Of a DNA stretch of 64,000 nt, positions 35,301 to 48,021 are shown piece after piece. How positions within the stretch are numbered: position 1 is the stretch's first letter; every line of letters begins with the position of its first letter. The notes beneath the pieces were generated by a model. That model was not told where the DNA came from. It was given only the letters and a program-made list of their open reading frames with translations, and made no database searches. Source of the stretch: Moringa oleifera (Eukaryota; Streptophyta; Magnoliopsida; Brassicales; Moringaceae); contig JAJFZO010000799.1 of NCBI GenBank assembly GCA_021397835.1, forward strand, positions 682,001-746,000, in the 5' to 3' direction. Made by a program: the position numbers and the translations under genes.

Positions 35301-37645
35301 GGAATGATTCTTCCTTCGAGTGACATCACTACCTAGATCCTCATCTCTTGAACATGTTCTGAAAGTTCGTTTAATGGCACTAACATCTCATCTAGTCTAG
35401 ATTGATTCCTTGATAGCTTCTTCTCTAGCAGACGATTTAGCCCATTTTATCTTTTCTTGTTCTCCTCCCTAGTAATAAGGTAAGGCCTTTCCCTATCGTG
35501 ACCACCTTCTTTTATTCAAAATGAATTCATCACAAAAGAAAGAGCTAGTGAACCTAACTAGTTCCATTCTAATTCTTTCAGACAAAGCAAGATAGTTGCC
35601 ATCAAGCTGCCTTTTTAGAGCTAGGGCGAGACTAATACTATTAAGAAAATGGAATAATAGCCTTTATGCCTTGAGCCTTGAGCTAAATCATTAACCTTGT
35701 GCCTGGTTTGATTAGGAAATTATCGCATTTCATCTAAAAAAAGATCTAACTCTTTCTTTCTAACTTAGCCAAACTACTTGGCCTAGGTCAATTCACTCTT
35801 TCTTTATTGCAAGTAAATAGCCAAAAGAGTTGATGAAAGAACACCTTCTTCTTTTGTTCCTGAAAACATATGCAGAGTAGTTATTATAGAAAGATTAGCA
35901 TCTCTAAAATGAAAAGTAAGCAAAGACCTTCTTTTTGGTTTGGTGGCTTCATTCCTTCAGAAAAGCGAAAGTAAAATCATAATCTGACTATCGGACGTGA
36001 GATCTTGCTTAAAGAAATTTCCATTTGAGCTGGGTAAGTCTCAAAAAGTATTCCACTGGCACTCATCCCTTGTTTAATCGGCACTCAACTCTTATCCTTT
36101 TACTCCAAGAGCTGAAACAACCTCTATTCCTTTAACAGCAATAAGGCCTTTTTCTAATCTTACTACTATTTTCCCAAGAGATGAAGAAAAACCTACCGAC
36201 TTGGCCTACTTTGACTATGCTATTCTTCCCATTTGAGAGAAGAAGTGGCCCCATTGATCACAACAGATTTAATAGTTAGAGATCTTGCTAATAATAAAAC
36301 TCCTAACCTTAAATCATATAACCGAGGATGAGCTCCTCCCCTTCCTTTTGGCCATTAAAAGCATGAAAATTGCTGCTTTTTCTTTGGATCCATTCAAAAA
36401 AGCATTTCCCTAATCTAATGTCATGCCCTAAGTCTTAATCTCCTAATGCCCATACTATAATAGTTAAATCGATGGCATCTTTTTTCTTTTTCCTCTTCAA
36501 GCCTTTAATATTAGATTCTTCCTCTCGAGTTCCTTCACTTAGAGTAGTGAATCTAGTGAAAGCCGAATACTAAGAAGAAGGTATGGAAGCTGGGCCCATA
36601 CCCAGTTGGATAAAGGTAACCATGTCGATTAGTGTACCTTCCTTGGATCAGTCTTTCTTGCCTTCCTTTTTACTATAAGGCTTACTCCCTTAGATATGGT
36701 CGAATTCTCATTATAAGGTCTCATCCTTTAAGCATTCACTAAGCCACCTAAGACTCATAACTACACCGATCAAAGTGGCTCGCTCTAGTAAGGTTTATTT
36801 CATGATCTACAGAGCACCTGACAACTGCTGCATGATCACATCAAGATGGGAACCTAGTCATGATCTTTTTCCAGGTATGAAAGCAGTGGGTCCATGTGTA
36901 AAAGGTGTCCCCTTTAATACACCTTTGATATTGCTCCCTGTGGGAAAGATTTCACTGGCTGATCATGCTAATGTCTTTCTTCATCAAACTCATCTGTGAC
37001 TATGATATTTTGACTCATCATTCACCAAAGGTTTACCCTTAACCATCTTACTTTCATTGTCCAATCCGGACTTGGAGCATAATGCTGCCCTCTAATTCAC
37101 TAGTAGCATAAATTGAAAGACGGAGTCAGTCTACATATTTTTTAAAGTCTTTTTTAACTCAAATGAAGATTAAAGGCTTAACTAGCTTAGGTTGCTGTCT
37201 TAGCACATGTCAACCCTTATGTCCCCAGTGAGTAGGTTAAGGCACTTTATGTTGCTACTTGCCTTTATCTTCTAGTCTACCAATCAAACTTGTTTACTCT
37301 ATATTATTGATAAATCGGTATCTCCCCAAACCACTAGCTTTCGTACACTTCAAAACTTTTAACATTGTTTTGTCTCCAAACAAAGACCTTGTAGGCCTTA
37401 TTCTAAAGATAAAAGTAGCGACTAGCCAACTACTATGGCCACATGCGCATCTAGTGCAGTGCCTTGGAAGCAAGCTACCTTGACAATCTTCCAAAGTTCT
37501 AAATAATTTACTGATAAAAGGCTCTAGGGGTGGATTGCTTTACATTTAGCCACCCCATAGTAACCCTGAAAGTAATGTTCTTTTACTTGCAGGACAAAAT
37601 CTAGCAGCCCATTGCTAACTTTGAATAACTAGCCCAACAATAAGT
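29336..37645. other. Unassigned decayed stretch between IR1 and ccmFN
   Basis: I found no recognisable gene, rRNA or tRNA in these 8.3 kb. All frames are short. One degenerate tandem repeat near 33.5-33.9 kb is listed separately. Position between two mitochondrial gene relics makes mitochondrial spacer the likely source, but the sequence itself does not show it. Confidence 0.5.
33531..33885. repeat. Degenerate tandem repeat, about 150 bp unit
   Basis: The first unit contains gacttttaaccctaacatg, tgtccgcaggtaaatc, and later aataagactatgactg. The second contains cacttttaaccctaacacc, ctccgtaggtcaag and aataagaccaagc. A third, partial unit contains tgtccgtaggtctaaatc. Anchor positions 33591, 33744 and 33866 give spacings of about 153 and 122 bp. 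Units are well diverged, so the array is old. Confidence 0.6.
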
Positions 37646-39350
37646 TTAATTTTTTCATAACATAATAGGGTGGGGTTTTGTACGAGCTGAGTGACATAGG
37701 TGTACAAGAGTACTTCGTGTCACAACCATCACCTTTTTATTGGTTCTACAGACCGATGCCTACTGCTTCATCTAGAAGAAGAGAATCATAGATATGTTGG
37801 CCATTAGAAGGAAGAACTGCCATAAAAAGATTCCTTGTGTATCGTCTACTACAAAACTTTTGAACGGGAGCTAGCAATCCGAACCATATCAAAAAGTTTT
37901 CTAAGACATAGCATGGAAACATCATAATATTAGGAAACCGAAGTCCAAAAATGAAAAGGGGGTAGAATTACTAAATGAATACCAGCTGTGGCTACTATCC
38001 GAGGCATAAAAGAATCATTTTTTTACGGGATCCAGAAACCACCAACCACCCCGACCTAATTCATGATGAGCCCACCAAATTCTTGGCAAGATGCCTATGG
38101 TTAAAAACCACCAACATGTCAAGATCAAAATTCGAATTGGTTCTTGGTCCTGGTCAGAGACCACTATATTCGCGCTTGCCATCCAATAAAGAGGCAAAGT
38201 AGTAGTATTTTTCTTTCCATTACAAATGACATGCTTTGCTTGCTCCCTCCATGTGTCCACTAGCACTCTTATCCAAAGCGAAACGAAGGCAAAAAAGCAA
38301 CGCTGAGGTAGTATGAGCGGGATTTTATTGTTACATAACAATAGAGTATAGTAAAGGTTAAAAGCTCGCTTGTTATATGGGATCTGACGTATCCAGCAGA
38401 GCGAAGCAGTGTTCCTTTCTTTTTGATGGCATCCTTCCATAATGGCGACGAGTGCCATAATCCCATTCGTTATTTTTGATTGATATAAGCTAAAACTCAT
38501 AGGAATGGTGACATCCCCGGCATAAACGTAATGAGGATGTGTGGTTGATATAGGATCCTATGAAATGGGATTTGATTCTGCAACTAGCTCAGTAGAAGTG
38601 AAGAAACTTAGAACAAAAGAATCGAAACTCGCTGATAGGAAAGGGTAGAAAAACAAAGCAATGCCAAAGAGCTTCATCAATTCGTTATTCATCAATAAAC
38701 GAAGTTCTCTCTTTATCATCTCATGACAAGTGCAACAATGGATAAGTCTTTTTTCCTTTTCACGAACCACGAAAGCATCTAAAGTGTAGAGGAACAAAGC
38801 TCATTTTCCTTTTAGGGTAAAGCGACACACAATAAAGGGCTGGTCCATTAAAAGTTCAGTTCCTTCACGAACAAAGTTCAAAATCAACAATGGTTTGTAG
38901 AACGAAACGAGTGTACAATTGGGGTGCAACCCCACTATTTTACTCACAATGAATGAGAGTGAGAGAATGGAATTTTTCACAAAATTTGAGATAAAAAATA
39001 AAAAAAAATTCTCTATGGCCTCCTTATTTTAAAATATTATGCCTTTAGGGTCAACCCCAATAACAAAGAAAAAATCCAAAAAAAATTAGGATCTGACACC
39101 ATAATAAAATACAACCCTCATGATTGGACTATGTCCTTGAGATTTGATAAAAAAAAGGTGTATTATTGACTAATACATTGTAATTGGATAAGTTATTAGG
39201 AATATGATGGAACAGAAGACCAAGGAAAAAAAAAAGAATGCACTAAAATACAGGTGCTATATTAAACGCTGATGGTTCTTTCTTGTTACAAGTGAATGCA
39301 ACAAAAAGACCCACAAATAATGAGTAATAAGATAATTCATATATTGACAT
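37646..39350 (-). pseudogene. ccmFN: ccmFN, full-length mitochondrial pseudogene
   Basis: CcmFN is the mitochondrially encoded N-terminal half of the haem lyase CcmF, an inner-membrane protein that attaches haem to cytochrome c. Reading the minus strand, the start MSIYELSYYSLFVGLFVAF lies at 39350. It is followed in order by PFFYQIS, SNHEG-ILLW, SNFVKNSILSL, FDGPAL-type and LYPKRKM pieces, then GIALFFYPFLSAS, HP-YVYAGDV, GTLLRSAG and SHITSELLT. After these come NIVVSDQDQEPIRI, LTCWWFLTIGI, the haem-handling WWAHHELGRGGWWF, DTQGIFLWQFFLLM, and MVVTRSTLVHL to a final stop at 37646-37648. The span of about 1.7 kb is close to the usual gene length, so no large part is missing. Many in-frame stops (often TGG changed to TGA or TAG) and frameshifts show it is dead. 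The key tryptophan-rich motif has lost Trp residues. The gene is in one piece, unlike the split form of Brassicaceae. Confidence 0.95.
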
Positions 39351-40071
39351 TTCGTGCTCATTTCCAAAATTTTGCTTCGTTATTTCTATCATCCAATAAT
39401 GACAAGATGATCCACAAGAAAGGCGACAAGAGTCAAACCTATTACTGGCTCGACCCTGACCTATGTGTTAGTTGGTTGACTTAGCCCCCCACATCGCTAT
39501 TATACTCGAAAGAGATGTGCTGCACTACCTAGCGCGTAACTTTGTCACCCTTACCCCTATTCCAGTTATGACATTATCAATTGCGGCCTTGAATTGGTAG
39601 CCTCTCATCTAATAAGAATGATTATCCTTATGATTAAAGAAAGACCATCTTACTTACTTTTCGAGCGCTAGTTTCATGATCTTGACCAGCAACTTGTTAG
39701 GAGTAGGGGCATCCAAGCTTGCCCAACATATGAAAGGGTCTTTGAGGTAGAGCGTTTTCTAAGGGAGATTAGTTTCCAGGTTGAATTTTTTAGATTAAAT
39801 AGACTAGTTAGGTGATAAAGGTGGTGAAATCTAACCTTTGCATCGATGTTTGGCAGGATGGCTTGCTTGAGTGTCAAAACCAAGTTGTGGTTCTTTCTTT
39901 TTCCTTAGCTTATTGAACCAACATATGCCTATTCTTCTTTAGTGACTCCTAATAGAAAAGCCTAAATTTGTTGATGAGGATTGGAAGAAAGTTAGGGATG
40001 GACATAAATCCTTTCGCCTATCCGAAGTGTTAAAAATAAAATAATGATTTTTTATTTTTTTATTTCCCTAT
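39351..40071. other. Unassigned stretch between ccmFN and CACTA
   Basis: Nothing is recognised. A 69-codon minus-strand frame at 39674-39883 has no known similarity. Confidence 0.5.
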
Positions 40072-40214
40072 CACTAAAAGCAATCCTCATCGACATAGGA
40101 TCTTTTCACAGTAACCTTTAGTACGATAGAACTCGACAATGAGTTTACGAAGGCTTCGAGTAAGACCAGAAGGGCTAATCACCATACTACCATTACTGTA
40201 AATAAGAGATTTAA

Positions 40215-40565
40215 TGACAGTTAGAAAGGACTTTAATGATAATAAAGAGGGAATGGTTCTAATTAACGACATTTCTTGAAAACTATCATTAAAACTCCCT
40301 TTTAATATCCCCTTTTAATGACAGTTTTTTAAAATTGGCATTAAAAGGGGAGTCTTTAAGGACTATTTTAACAGAACTATCATTAAAAAGGGAAGGCTTT
40401 TAATGATAGTTCTTTTAAAACTGCCATTAAAGACCTTCCTTTTAACGATAGTTTTAAAAGAACTGTCATTAAAGGGTGAGGACTTTAATGACAGTTCTAA
40501 TAGAACTGTCATTAAAAGAGAGTGCCTTTAATGTTATTTTTCAATGAACAGTCCATTAAAAGAAT
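40215..40565. repeat. CACTA subterminal palindromes, 3' side
   Basis: At least five near-palindromic units of about 36 bp are separated by short spacers. The clearest lies at 40482-40517, where tttaatgacagttc and gaactgtcattaaa flank a few bases. Others lie near 40310-40346, 40394-40436, 40437-40472 and 40526-40561. Such subterminal arrays are known binding zones for the second CACTA protein (TNPA/TNP1-type). That role here is inference. Confidence 0.85.
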
Positions 40566-42142
40566 TTTTTAAATAATTTTGATATATACAAAATTCTTAC
40601 ATGCAAATTATCTAAAACCTGCATATATAAAATTCTTCATATCTTCCACATCCACCTCATATCTTTATCTTGTATACATTAACATAAATCAATGCTAATA
40701 CTTCAATAAAACAACTTTTTCTTTCAATATTATTCTCACTCAAACCATCGTTACTTCTTTTATCTTTTCACTTCAACATAATCCAATCTAAAAAGTAATG
40801 AAAGATGAAGAAAAAAAAAAACTTGATATCATAATTGAACTCCATATGTACAATACATATTATCATACACAATCTTAAAAATTCAACTAAGTGAATTCAA
40901 TAATGTTCATGTCTATAAAAGTCTTTAACGTTCAACTTTTTAATATGGCACTCCAAAGAAATTGTTCATCCTCCTTTTTAACTTCATTAGTATCTGATTG
41001 AGTGTTAGTATCTATATTCACAACTATATTTATATAAAAAAAAATAGTTAGTCCAGTTAGAACTCCTAGTAAGCACATTAATTACCGAAGTAATTACATA
41101 AGAAAATGCTTAAAAACTCACTATTTTCGTATATGGGATATTTTTGTCACGTTTGTCAATAATGTCCTCTTAAAATTTTCATAACATAATATTCACACTC
41201 AGTATTTGAAGGTTAAGGTGGACACTGCATTAAAATTTTTTAATTATTATATTTTATAAAATAAATAAAACTAATATCATATATTGGTTTAAATATATAT
41301 AATTTAGCAGAAATACTCCTAGGAATGCACCTATCACTTGATTCATTGATAACTTGGAACAATTTAAAAGAGCTACCAATATAAAATAGTCAATAATCTT
41401 AAGAGTAAAAAATAATACATATTAATATAAATTGAAATATTTTCGCTTATGTGGACATAAGTTGATCTATTTCTTGACGAGAACCATGGTTCAAAGGATC
41501 AAAAATGTTGTATACAAAAAGACGAGACTCGATAACCATCAACATCTAGTGATGCCTACATTATTAAAAATAAATGTAAAAAACACTATGAACAAGTTAA
41601 ACAATTAATAATTTCAAATAGTATTAAGACTTATCTCAAGTTATGACATCAAATATCACTATTCCTCTATTACATAGATCTATCATTTTATTAGCAATGC
41701 GACAGACTTATGTGTTTATACTTATAAACATCCCATATGATAAATGGATCAGCAAATACAAAATATTTCTCTAAGTCTAGTATAACTAAATCTATATACA
41801 GTTTACTCAAATAACAAAAAGAGTAAAAAAAAATATATAAATATGATGTAGCCAAACAATAATAAATCAACAAAATTCAGAACACATACCTACATAATTA
41901 TATTAGAAATTTATGTATAAATTACATGTAACCAAAATTCTAATGAATTAAGTGACATTTCTAATTAATATATATTTAACTAAATTAGCATACAATTAAT
42001 TAATTAGCTAAATAACATATGATTAGTTAGTGTATAATTAAATAAATAATATATAACAAATAAAAAATTAATTAAAATTTAAGTAAATATCTTATAATTA
42101 ATTTGTTAATTAATACGTAATCAATTAATTAACATCTAATTA

Positions 42143-43057
42143 ATTACTTTACAAGCACTAATAAATTAACTAAAATTTAAATAAAATTTAATTATTTACT
42201 TTACATGCATCAAATTAATTAATTAAAATTTGAATAAATAATTAACAGCTAATTAGTTTATTAATACATAATCAATTAATTAATATCTAATTAATTCCTT
42301 TACAAGCACTAGTAAATTAATTAAAATTTAAAGAATATTTAATTATTTGCTTTACAAGCATCAAATTAATTAATTAAAATTTAAATAAATAATTAATAAC
42401 TAATTAGTTAATTAATATATAGTCAATATTTAATTAACATCTAATTAATTACTTTACAAGCACTAATAACTTAACTAAAATTTAAATAAAATTTAATTAT
42501 TTACTTTACATGCATCAAATTAATTAATTAAAATTTGAATAAATAATTAACAGCTAATTAGTTTATTAATACATAATCAATTAATTAATATCTAATTAAT
42601 TCCTTTACAAGCACTAGTAAATTAATTAAAATTTAAAGAATATTTAATTATTTGCTTTACAAGCATCAAATTAATTAATTAAAATTTAAATAAATAATTA
42701 ATAACTAATTAGTTAATTAATATATAGTCAATATTTAATTAACATCTAATTAATTACTTTACAAGCACTAATAACTTAACTAAAATTTAAATAAAATTTA
42801 ATTATTTACTTTACATGCATCAAATTAATTAATTAAAATTTGAATAAATAATTAACAGCTAATTAGTTTATTAATACATAATCAATTAATTAATATCTAA
42901 TTAATTCCTTTACAAGCACTAGTAAATTAATTAAAATTTAAAGAATATTTAATTATTTGCTTTACAAGCATCAAATTAATTAATTAAAATTAAAATAAAT
43001 AATTAATAACTAATTAGTTAATTAATATATAGTTAATATTTAATTAACATTTAATTA
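42143..43057. repeat. Three 305-bp tandem repeats, AT-rich
   Basis: The anchor attactttacaagca recurs at 42143, 42448, 42753 and 43058, and a second anchor cctttacaagcactagtaa at 42297, 42602 and 42907. The exact period is 305 bp. The units are almost identical, whereas the fourth start (43058 on) is more diverged. Each unit is itself a dimer of a roughly 150-bp motif built from ttaattaa-type words. A diverged form of that shorter motif occurs at 57950-58500 in the larger CACTA element, so the 305-bp expansion is recent and specific to this copy. Confidence 0.95.
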
Positions 43058-43827
43058 ATTACTTTACAAGCATCTAACTAGCTAATAAATTAATTAAAAT
43101 TAAGATAATATTCTATTATTTATTATACAATCATTTAATTAATTAACTATATATTTAAAATTTAACTAATATTAAATTAAGTTAATTACAAAATCAATAA
43201 AAATTTTACAAAATATATCAATTAATCTTACCTAACAAAATTTATTCAAACATAAATTGATCAAAATATAAATTCATTTAACTAACATCTACTTCATCAA
43301 AATATAAATTCATCTAACTAACATCTACTTCATCAAAATACAAATTCATGTAATAACATTTATTTAATTGATCAATTAATATAAAAATATTCAAAATTAT
43401 CAAACAATAAATTCATCAATATATACTCATTCATACCTAATATTCACCAAAATATACTTACAAAAAAACCTAGATTTTACTAATAAAAATTAACTAAACA
43501 TACCTAATGAAGAAATTTTGAAAATAGTATACATTCTCAATTCATTCTTTAAATCAAAACCAAATGAAATAATTGCAAAAAAAACTTTCATAAAAAATTT
43601 CGAATCTACCAAAATACTTCCATGTTTAAATGTCAAAGATGAAGAACAAATAGACGGGGAGGGTTTAGCTTCGCCTTATGGAGATTAAGACAAATGGGAG
43701 AGGAAAGAGCAAAGAGAGAACAATGGAGAGGGAGAGATGTGTGTGCGGGCCGAGTGGCTATTTCTCCAAAAGTGGTTGCTGCTACTTTTGGAGGAGAAGA
43801 TAATAGCTGGTTAAAAAGCTTGGTGTA

Positions 43828-44110
43828 AGACTTTAATGAAAATTCCAGTGGGATTGTCATTAAAGGCTGTGTAGTTTAAGCCTTTAACGACAGTTCTTGT
43901 GAAACTTTTGTTTAAGGCTTTAATCTTTTAAGAATTTAACATCAGTTCCCCTAGCAATGACATTAAATATTACCTTTTAATGTCAGTAATGTCAGTTAAT
44001 GGTAACTGACGTTAAAAGTATGACAAATCCCACTTTTAATGTTAGTTTTAGAAGAACTAACATTAAAACTTGTTAATAATGCTTTTAATGACAAAGAACT
44101 GCCATTAAAT
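43828..44110. repeat. CACTA subterminal palindromes, 5' side
   Basis: The zone has repeated paired motifs, such as tttaatgttagttttag followed by actaacattaaa at 44036-44066 and ttaatgtcag with actgacgttaa at 43978-44017. It mirrors the array at the other end of the element. Confidence 0.8.
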
Positions 44111-44142
44111 CACTATTACTTATTATAATTTTTGTAATAATG

Positions 44143-44879
44143 TGCTTTAGAATAGGTTAATCATTAGAGACAAGAACAAGTGAATCTAGTTTAGAAAGCA
44201 TGCCTTACTAGAATAGGGAGCATAGAGTTTCTAAGTGAAAATAAGCGCAACTACATATTTTCATATTCTCCTTGTTAGCAAGGCAGGTTCACTATAAAGT
44301 CCTTCGGAATGAGAAAGCTGACCAAAAGACTATTCCATAGCTGACTTTTATTGTTGAATCGAGAGGTTTAGCTTTATATCAGGCTCTAAAAGAGTTTTCT
44401 TCGAGCTAGCAATCTTTTTATCTTTTTAGGTTGCATGCCTAAGGCAATGTTTTTTGTGCATTGAGATGAATTGATCTTTGCTATTATGCCTCTTTCTTGT
44501 ACTAGTTGATGTTGCGACTATGCCTAATATTAGTTTGCTCCTACCTTAGATAGCTCCGAGGTTCTCATAGATCGATTATGGAGGGTTTAACTGCTGAACT
44601 TGCTTGTGCCCCATTTCATTGAGTGCTATTTCTATAAAAAAAATTAAGTGGGAAAAACTAGAATTGGCTCCAATTGACATTGCCTCGGCTTTTTAGGCAC
44701 ATGAGGAAGCGATCTAACCTTTTTTCAATCGAAATCCCAATCAAAGACAAGTTCTACCAAGGCTAGGATCTAAAAGAGAAAATTCGCTTGCCGAAATTCC
44801 AGGTGACATTCTTCCTTCAGAATCTAAAGTTGAATGACTTCCTTTATAGTGATATTATGGGTTTGAGCATGTCAATCGA
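44143..44879. other. Unassigned stretch between CACTA and MULE
   Basis: No gene is recognised. It may include the missing 3' non-coding end of the MULE, but I could not find a terminal repeat matching the MULE 5' end. Confidence 0.45.
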
Positions 44880-47800
44880 TTGTGTCCATATTAGCTACGC
44901 CTACAAAATTTCTGTTGTTATGTCCTTTCCCTACTAGAGGGTATTCTTCACTTCTTTAATGATCCACATGCTTACCATTATTCAGCGGTAATACAATAAT
45001 CTTTCTGACACTCTCAGCACATTCCAATTAGATTTATCACTAATTAGATTAATTGGCTCAGTGTATGCTGCTACTAAGTGCTCTTTCTTGTAATAGTCAA
45101 AGCAAAAAGTTATAAAATCAATGTTACGTTCCTTGTAAAAAAAATGAAAAATAACAAAGTTACCACAACAAGAATGAAAATTAAAAATATATTATTAACA
45201 AACAATAAATGCCATATAGACGCTGCTAGTGTATGTGCACATGACTACAAATACATTCCAATCAATGTTAAAAGCCATCATTTGTAATGAAATTTTTTGT
45301 CTTTCATTTATCAAAGAGTGGACCCATTCAGTTAATTGTGCTTTATAAATCTTAGCTTTCTCATGCCTATCATAGAATCAATGTTGCATCATATCTCTAA
45401 TAAATTCCAATAAAGCCATGACAGGAAACTCACAGGCAAATTGAAGGCATGAATTCAAGCTTTCAGCAATATTAGTGGTCATGAGTTGGTATCATTTTCG
45501 AGGGCAATACACATGTGACCATTTCCTTGGATCTTTCTTCATGATATATTCAAATGCTTGAGGGAGATTAGCTAGCAATTCAATCACCAATTGACTAAAT
45601 TCAGACTCTCAATATGCCCTTGCTGCACTATAGAATATCTTGGACACTTCTTCTCTCTCGAATTTATTCTTTATATTTTAAGCCATATGCCAAGAACATA
45701 ACCTACGACAAAAATCGGAGAAGACTTTTACAATGGCCTTTGCAATACTAGTATGATGATTTGGTATAATAACCAAGTCATCAACATGACCAATAGCCTC
45801 CTTCAGTTGCTCTAAAAACACTCTAAAGCCTTATAATTTTCGAGCTACCATAACCAAATACTAGTAGGTATATCTGTTCATTTGATCCTTGTGCATCTTT
45901 AAAAAAATAACACCGTGGAATCTTCCTTTCAAGTGAGTGGTATCGATAGCAATAACTGGTCTAATCACTGAATAAAACCCCCTTAATGATTGTCCAAGAG
46001 CTACAAAAAAAAAAATAAAATACTTAAATCGATTAGTTTCATCTTCAATGCATATGTGAGCCTTAGTTCTTGGACTAGCTATTTGCAACATGTGACAATA
46101 TGATGGTAATTATTGGTATGACTCAACTAGGTCATAATAAGTAAGAGAAAATGCGTATTTTTTCGCCTTATAACCTTTGCTATACAAAATTTGTATGCCA
46201 TATAATTCTTTCATGTCACTAATGATATCTTTTGGCTTAATAATTCTAGTATCAGTGGATAACCATTGAGTAATAATTTCTCTAATAATGGTAAGACTTG
46301 CTTGTCAATGTTGTCGATGCAACTCCTTCATTATGCAAGTCTGTGTCAAATCACAATGTTTAATTTGAAAGAATTATCCTTGTGCAACTTTCATAGCACG
46401 GACCTTCCATGCATAATTTTTTTCTCGATAAGCAATCTTAAATATTGATTTGTTAGATCTAGTGACTCTAAATTCAAAGTTCTCAGTCAATGCATACATA
46501 CGCAAAAATTGCTTCAACTCTTTCTTATTTAAGAAAAATTGACCTCTCATAAAGGTGTTAATCGGAGTCACTTATTCCATAGTAAGAGCAGGAATAATAC
46601 TGTATAATTCAATACCCAACACTATACCTTTTATTAATACCATCACTTATATTGTTGTGTGCTTTAGCATATGTAGGTGGCATATAAGGTGGGATTGAAT
46701 ATGGTACAGAAGGTAAGTTCTCATCATCAAGCTCAACTTCCATAATGGGTTCAAATTGCTCTTCTTCAATAGGTTGAGTGGGCTCATTTTTAGGATTGGA
46801 TACTCACACACAACATCATAGTCCATTGACTCATCCAAGTCGATCTCATCAGTATTCTAAGTGTTAGGAGGAGCCTCATTATGAAATAATGGTTTTGTGC
46901 CCAAATTTTTACCTTAAACAATTGGATGGGCCTCCATGTTAGGGATTGCATCAATAACTCATTGCTCCCAATACAAGAATTCAACTAATTGATTCATTCT
47001 GAATTCTACCTTCATATACACCATGTGTGTTCTCAACATCATATCGCTCTGCCAAATCCACAATTACACGGGGTGCTATATTATCACCATACAATATGAA
47101 CTCAATATCGTCATCATTCACTAATTTAATTTTCATGGTAGTGTCCTCAGATCTCACTATGGTGTTCAGTATAATATCATAGTTAGAGAAATCAACATCA
47201 ATGCAAGATTTAAGTAAACATAATAACTATGCATGTGTCAAACCTTCGAGTTTTGATAGTCCTACTAACATACTCAAGACTTCCTCTTGACTCGGACCAT
47301 TCACAATTTCAAGTTACAATAACACGCATCTGCCATGACCATGAAAATATTAAAAAAAAAAAGAACCATAGTGAATAAATAAAGATTTAGATAAATAAGC
47401 AATTATATTACTTTATGTATCAATTTTATTAAAAAATATTAATTTGTGAATAAAGTCATGATGGTTCACAAGATGATATGAGTTCAGTAGTTAACAATAT
47501 GTATGATAGGTCACGATTATTCTTTTAAAACAAATAAAATCTTTGCATCATTAAGATATATTATCTTTCAATACATGCCTGTTAGTCTTTGAACTCACCT
47601 GAACATTTTTTGCTTTCGAAGAACAATGTGTTACTAAAAACATGAGCTTGGTTGTGTAGATCTTAGATACAACATGAAGAGAACTAGTCAAAATCAATTG
47701 ATGATTGCTTTTTATTCCTTTTATAGCCTTTGTTTAGATAGATCTTAGATACAAATATGAGGAAAAAATTTGCAGAAAGAGCTTAATGACAAAAAGAGAG

Positions 47801-48021
47801 AGAGTTTGATGACAGAGAGAGCTCGAAGAGCAAGAATATTAATATTGTATGCATCAATTTTCTCATTTTTTGAATTTATTTACTTTTTAAAGGTATTATT
47901 ATCTTTACTATGGGTATTTTGGTCTTCAAAATACATTTAAATGTGAAAAACATAAAAGTTAGTAAAGATGGTTTGTTTCATAAAAAAAGGGACACAAGGC
48001 GTCAATTTTGGCAATTTCCTC
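44880..48021 (-). mobile_element. MULE (Mutator-like) element, longer copy
   Basis: The 5' end, on the minus strand, is at 48021 (reverse complement gaggaaattgccaaaattga) and matches the arm-1 copy at 23401. An AT-rich leader runs to about 47340, followed by transposase coding remnants to about 44900. The 3' terminal inverted repeat was not found, so the element is probably truncated on the left. The part from 48021 to 46503 is shared with arm 1 of IR2, and the rest is unique to this copy. Confidence 0.75.
44900..47330 (-). pseudogene. MURA-type MULE transposase, broken
   Basis: This relic encoded the cut-and-paste transposase of a Mutator-like element. In minus-strand order it shows an N-terminal region (TMKIKLVNDDDIEFILYGDN near 47140-47080) and the MuDR N-terminal domain (GQFFLNKKELKQFLRMYAL and NFEFRV at 46571-46440). 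The catalytic domain follows, with RPVIAIDTTHLKGRFHG at about 45970-45910, including the first catalytic Asp. Next come MTTNIAESLN and LEFIRDMMQHWFYDR near 45480-45350, a SWIM-type C-A-H remnant (SCAHTLAAS) near 45245-45215, and a C-terminal DYYKKEHLVAAYTEPINLIS near 45105-45045. Stops and frameshifts interrupt it repeatedly, so no functional enzyme is expected. One interruption before the last block looks like an intron. Confidence 0.85.

Larger units (their letters stand above)
40075..44142 (-). mobile_element. Non-autonomous CACTA element
   Basis: The outer 5' end (right side, minus orientation) is near 44142. There the reverse strand reads cattattacaaaaattataa, a slightly decayed CACTAC/T-type terminus. 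Inverted motif pairs of the type ctttaatgacagtt / aactgtcattaaag fill both subterminal zones (43828-44110 and 40215-40565). Inside, 43180-43630 on the minus strand is clearly homologous to 57510-57920 of the large CACTA element, including tttgacatt-aaacat, aagattaattg-tatatttt and gatgaatttatattttgat. No transposase coding is present: the coding region seen at 58.5-63.9 kb is missing and replaced by the AT-rich 305-bp array and unrelated AT-rich DNA. The element can only move with help in trans. The left boundary is uncertain; a cactaaaag lies at 40072, but in the wrong sense for a clean terminus. Confidence 0.75.

Noticed and set aside
44143..44880. Search for the MULE 3' terminal inverted repeat
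   Set aside because: No sequence resembling gaggaaattgcc is found in the expected orientation. The 3' end is probably deleted.
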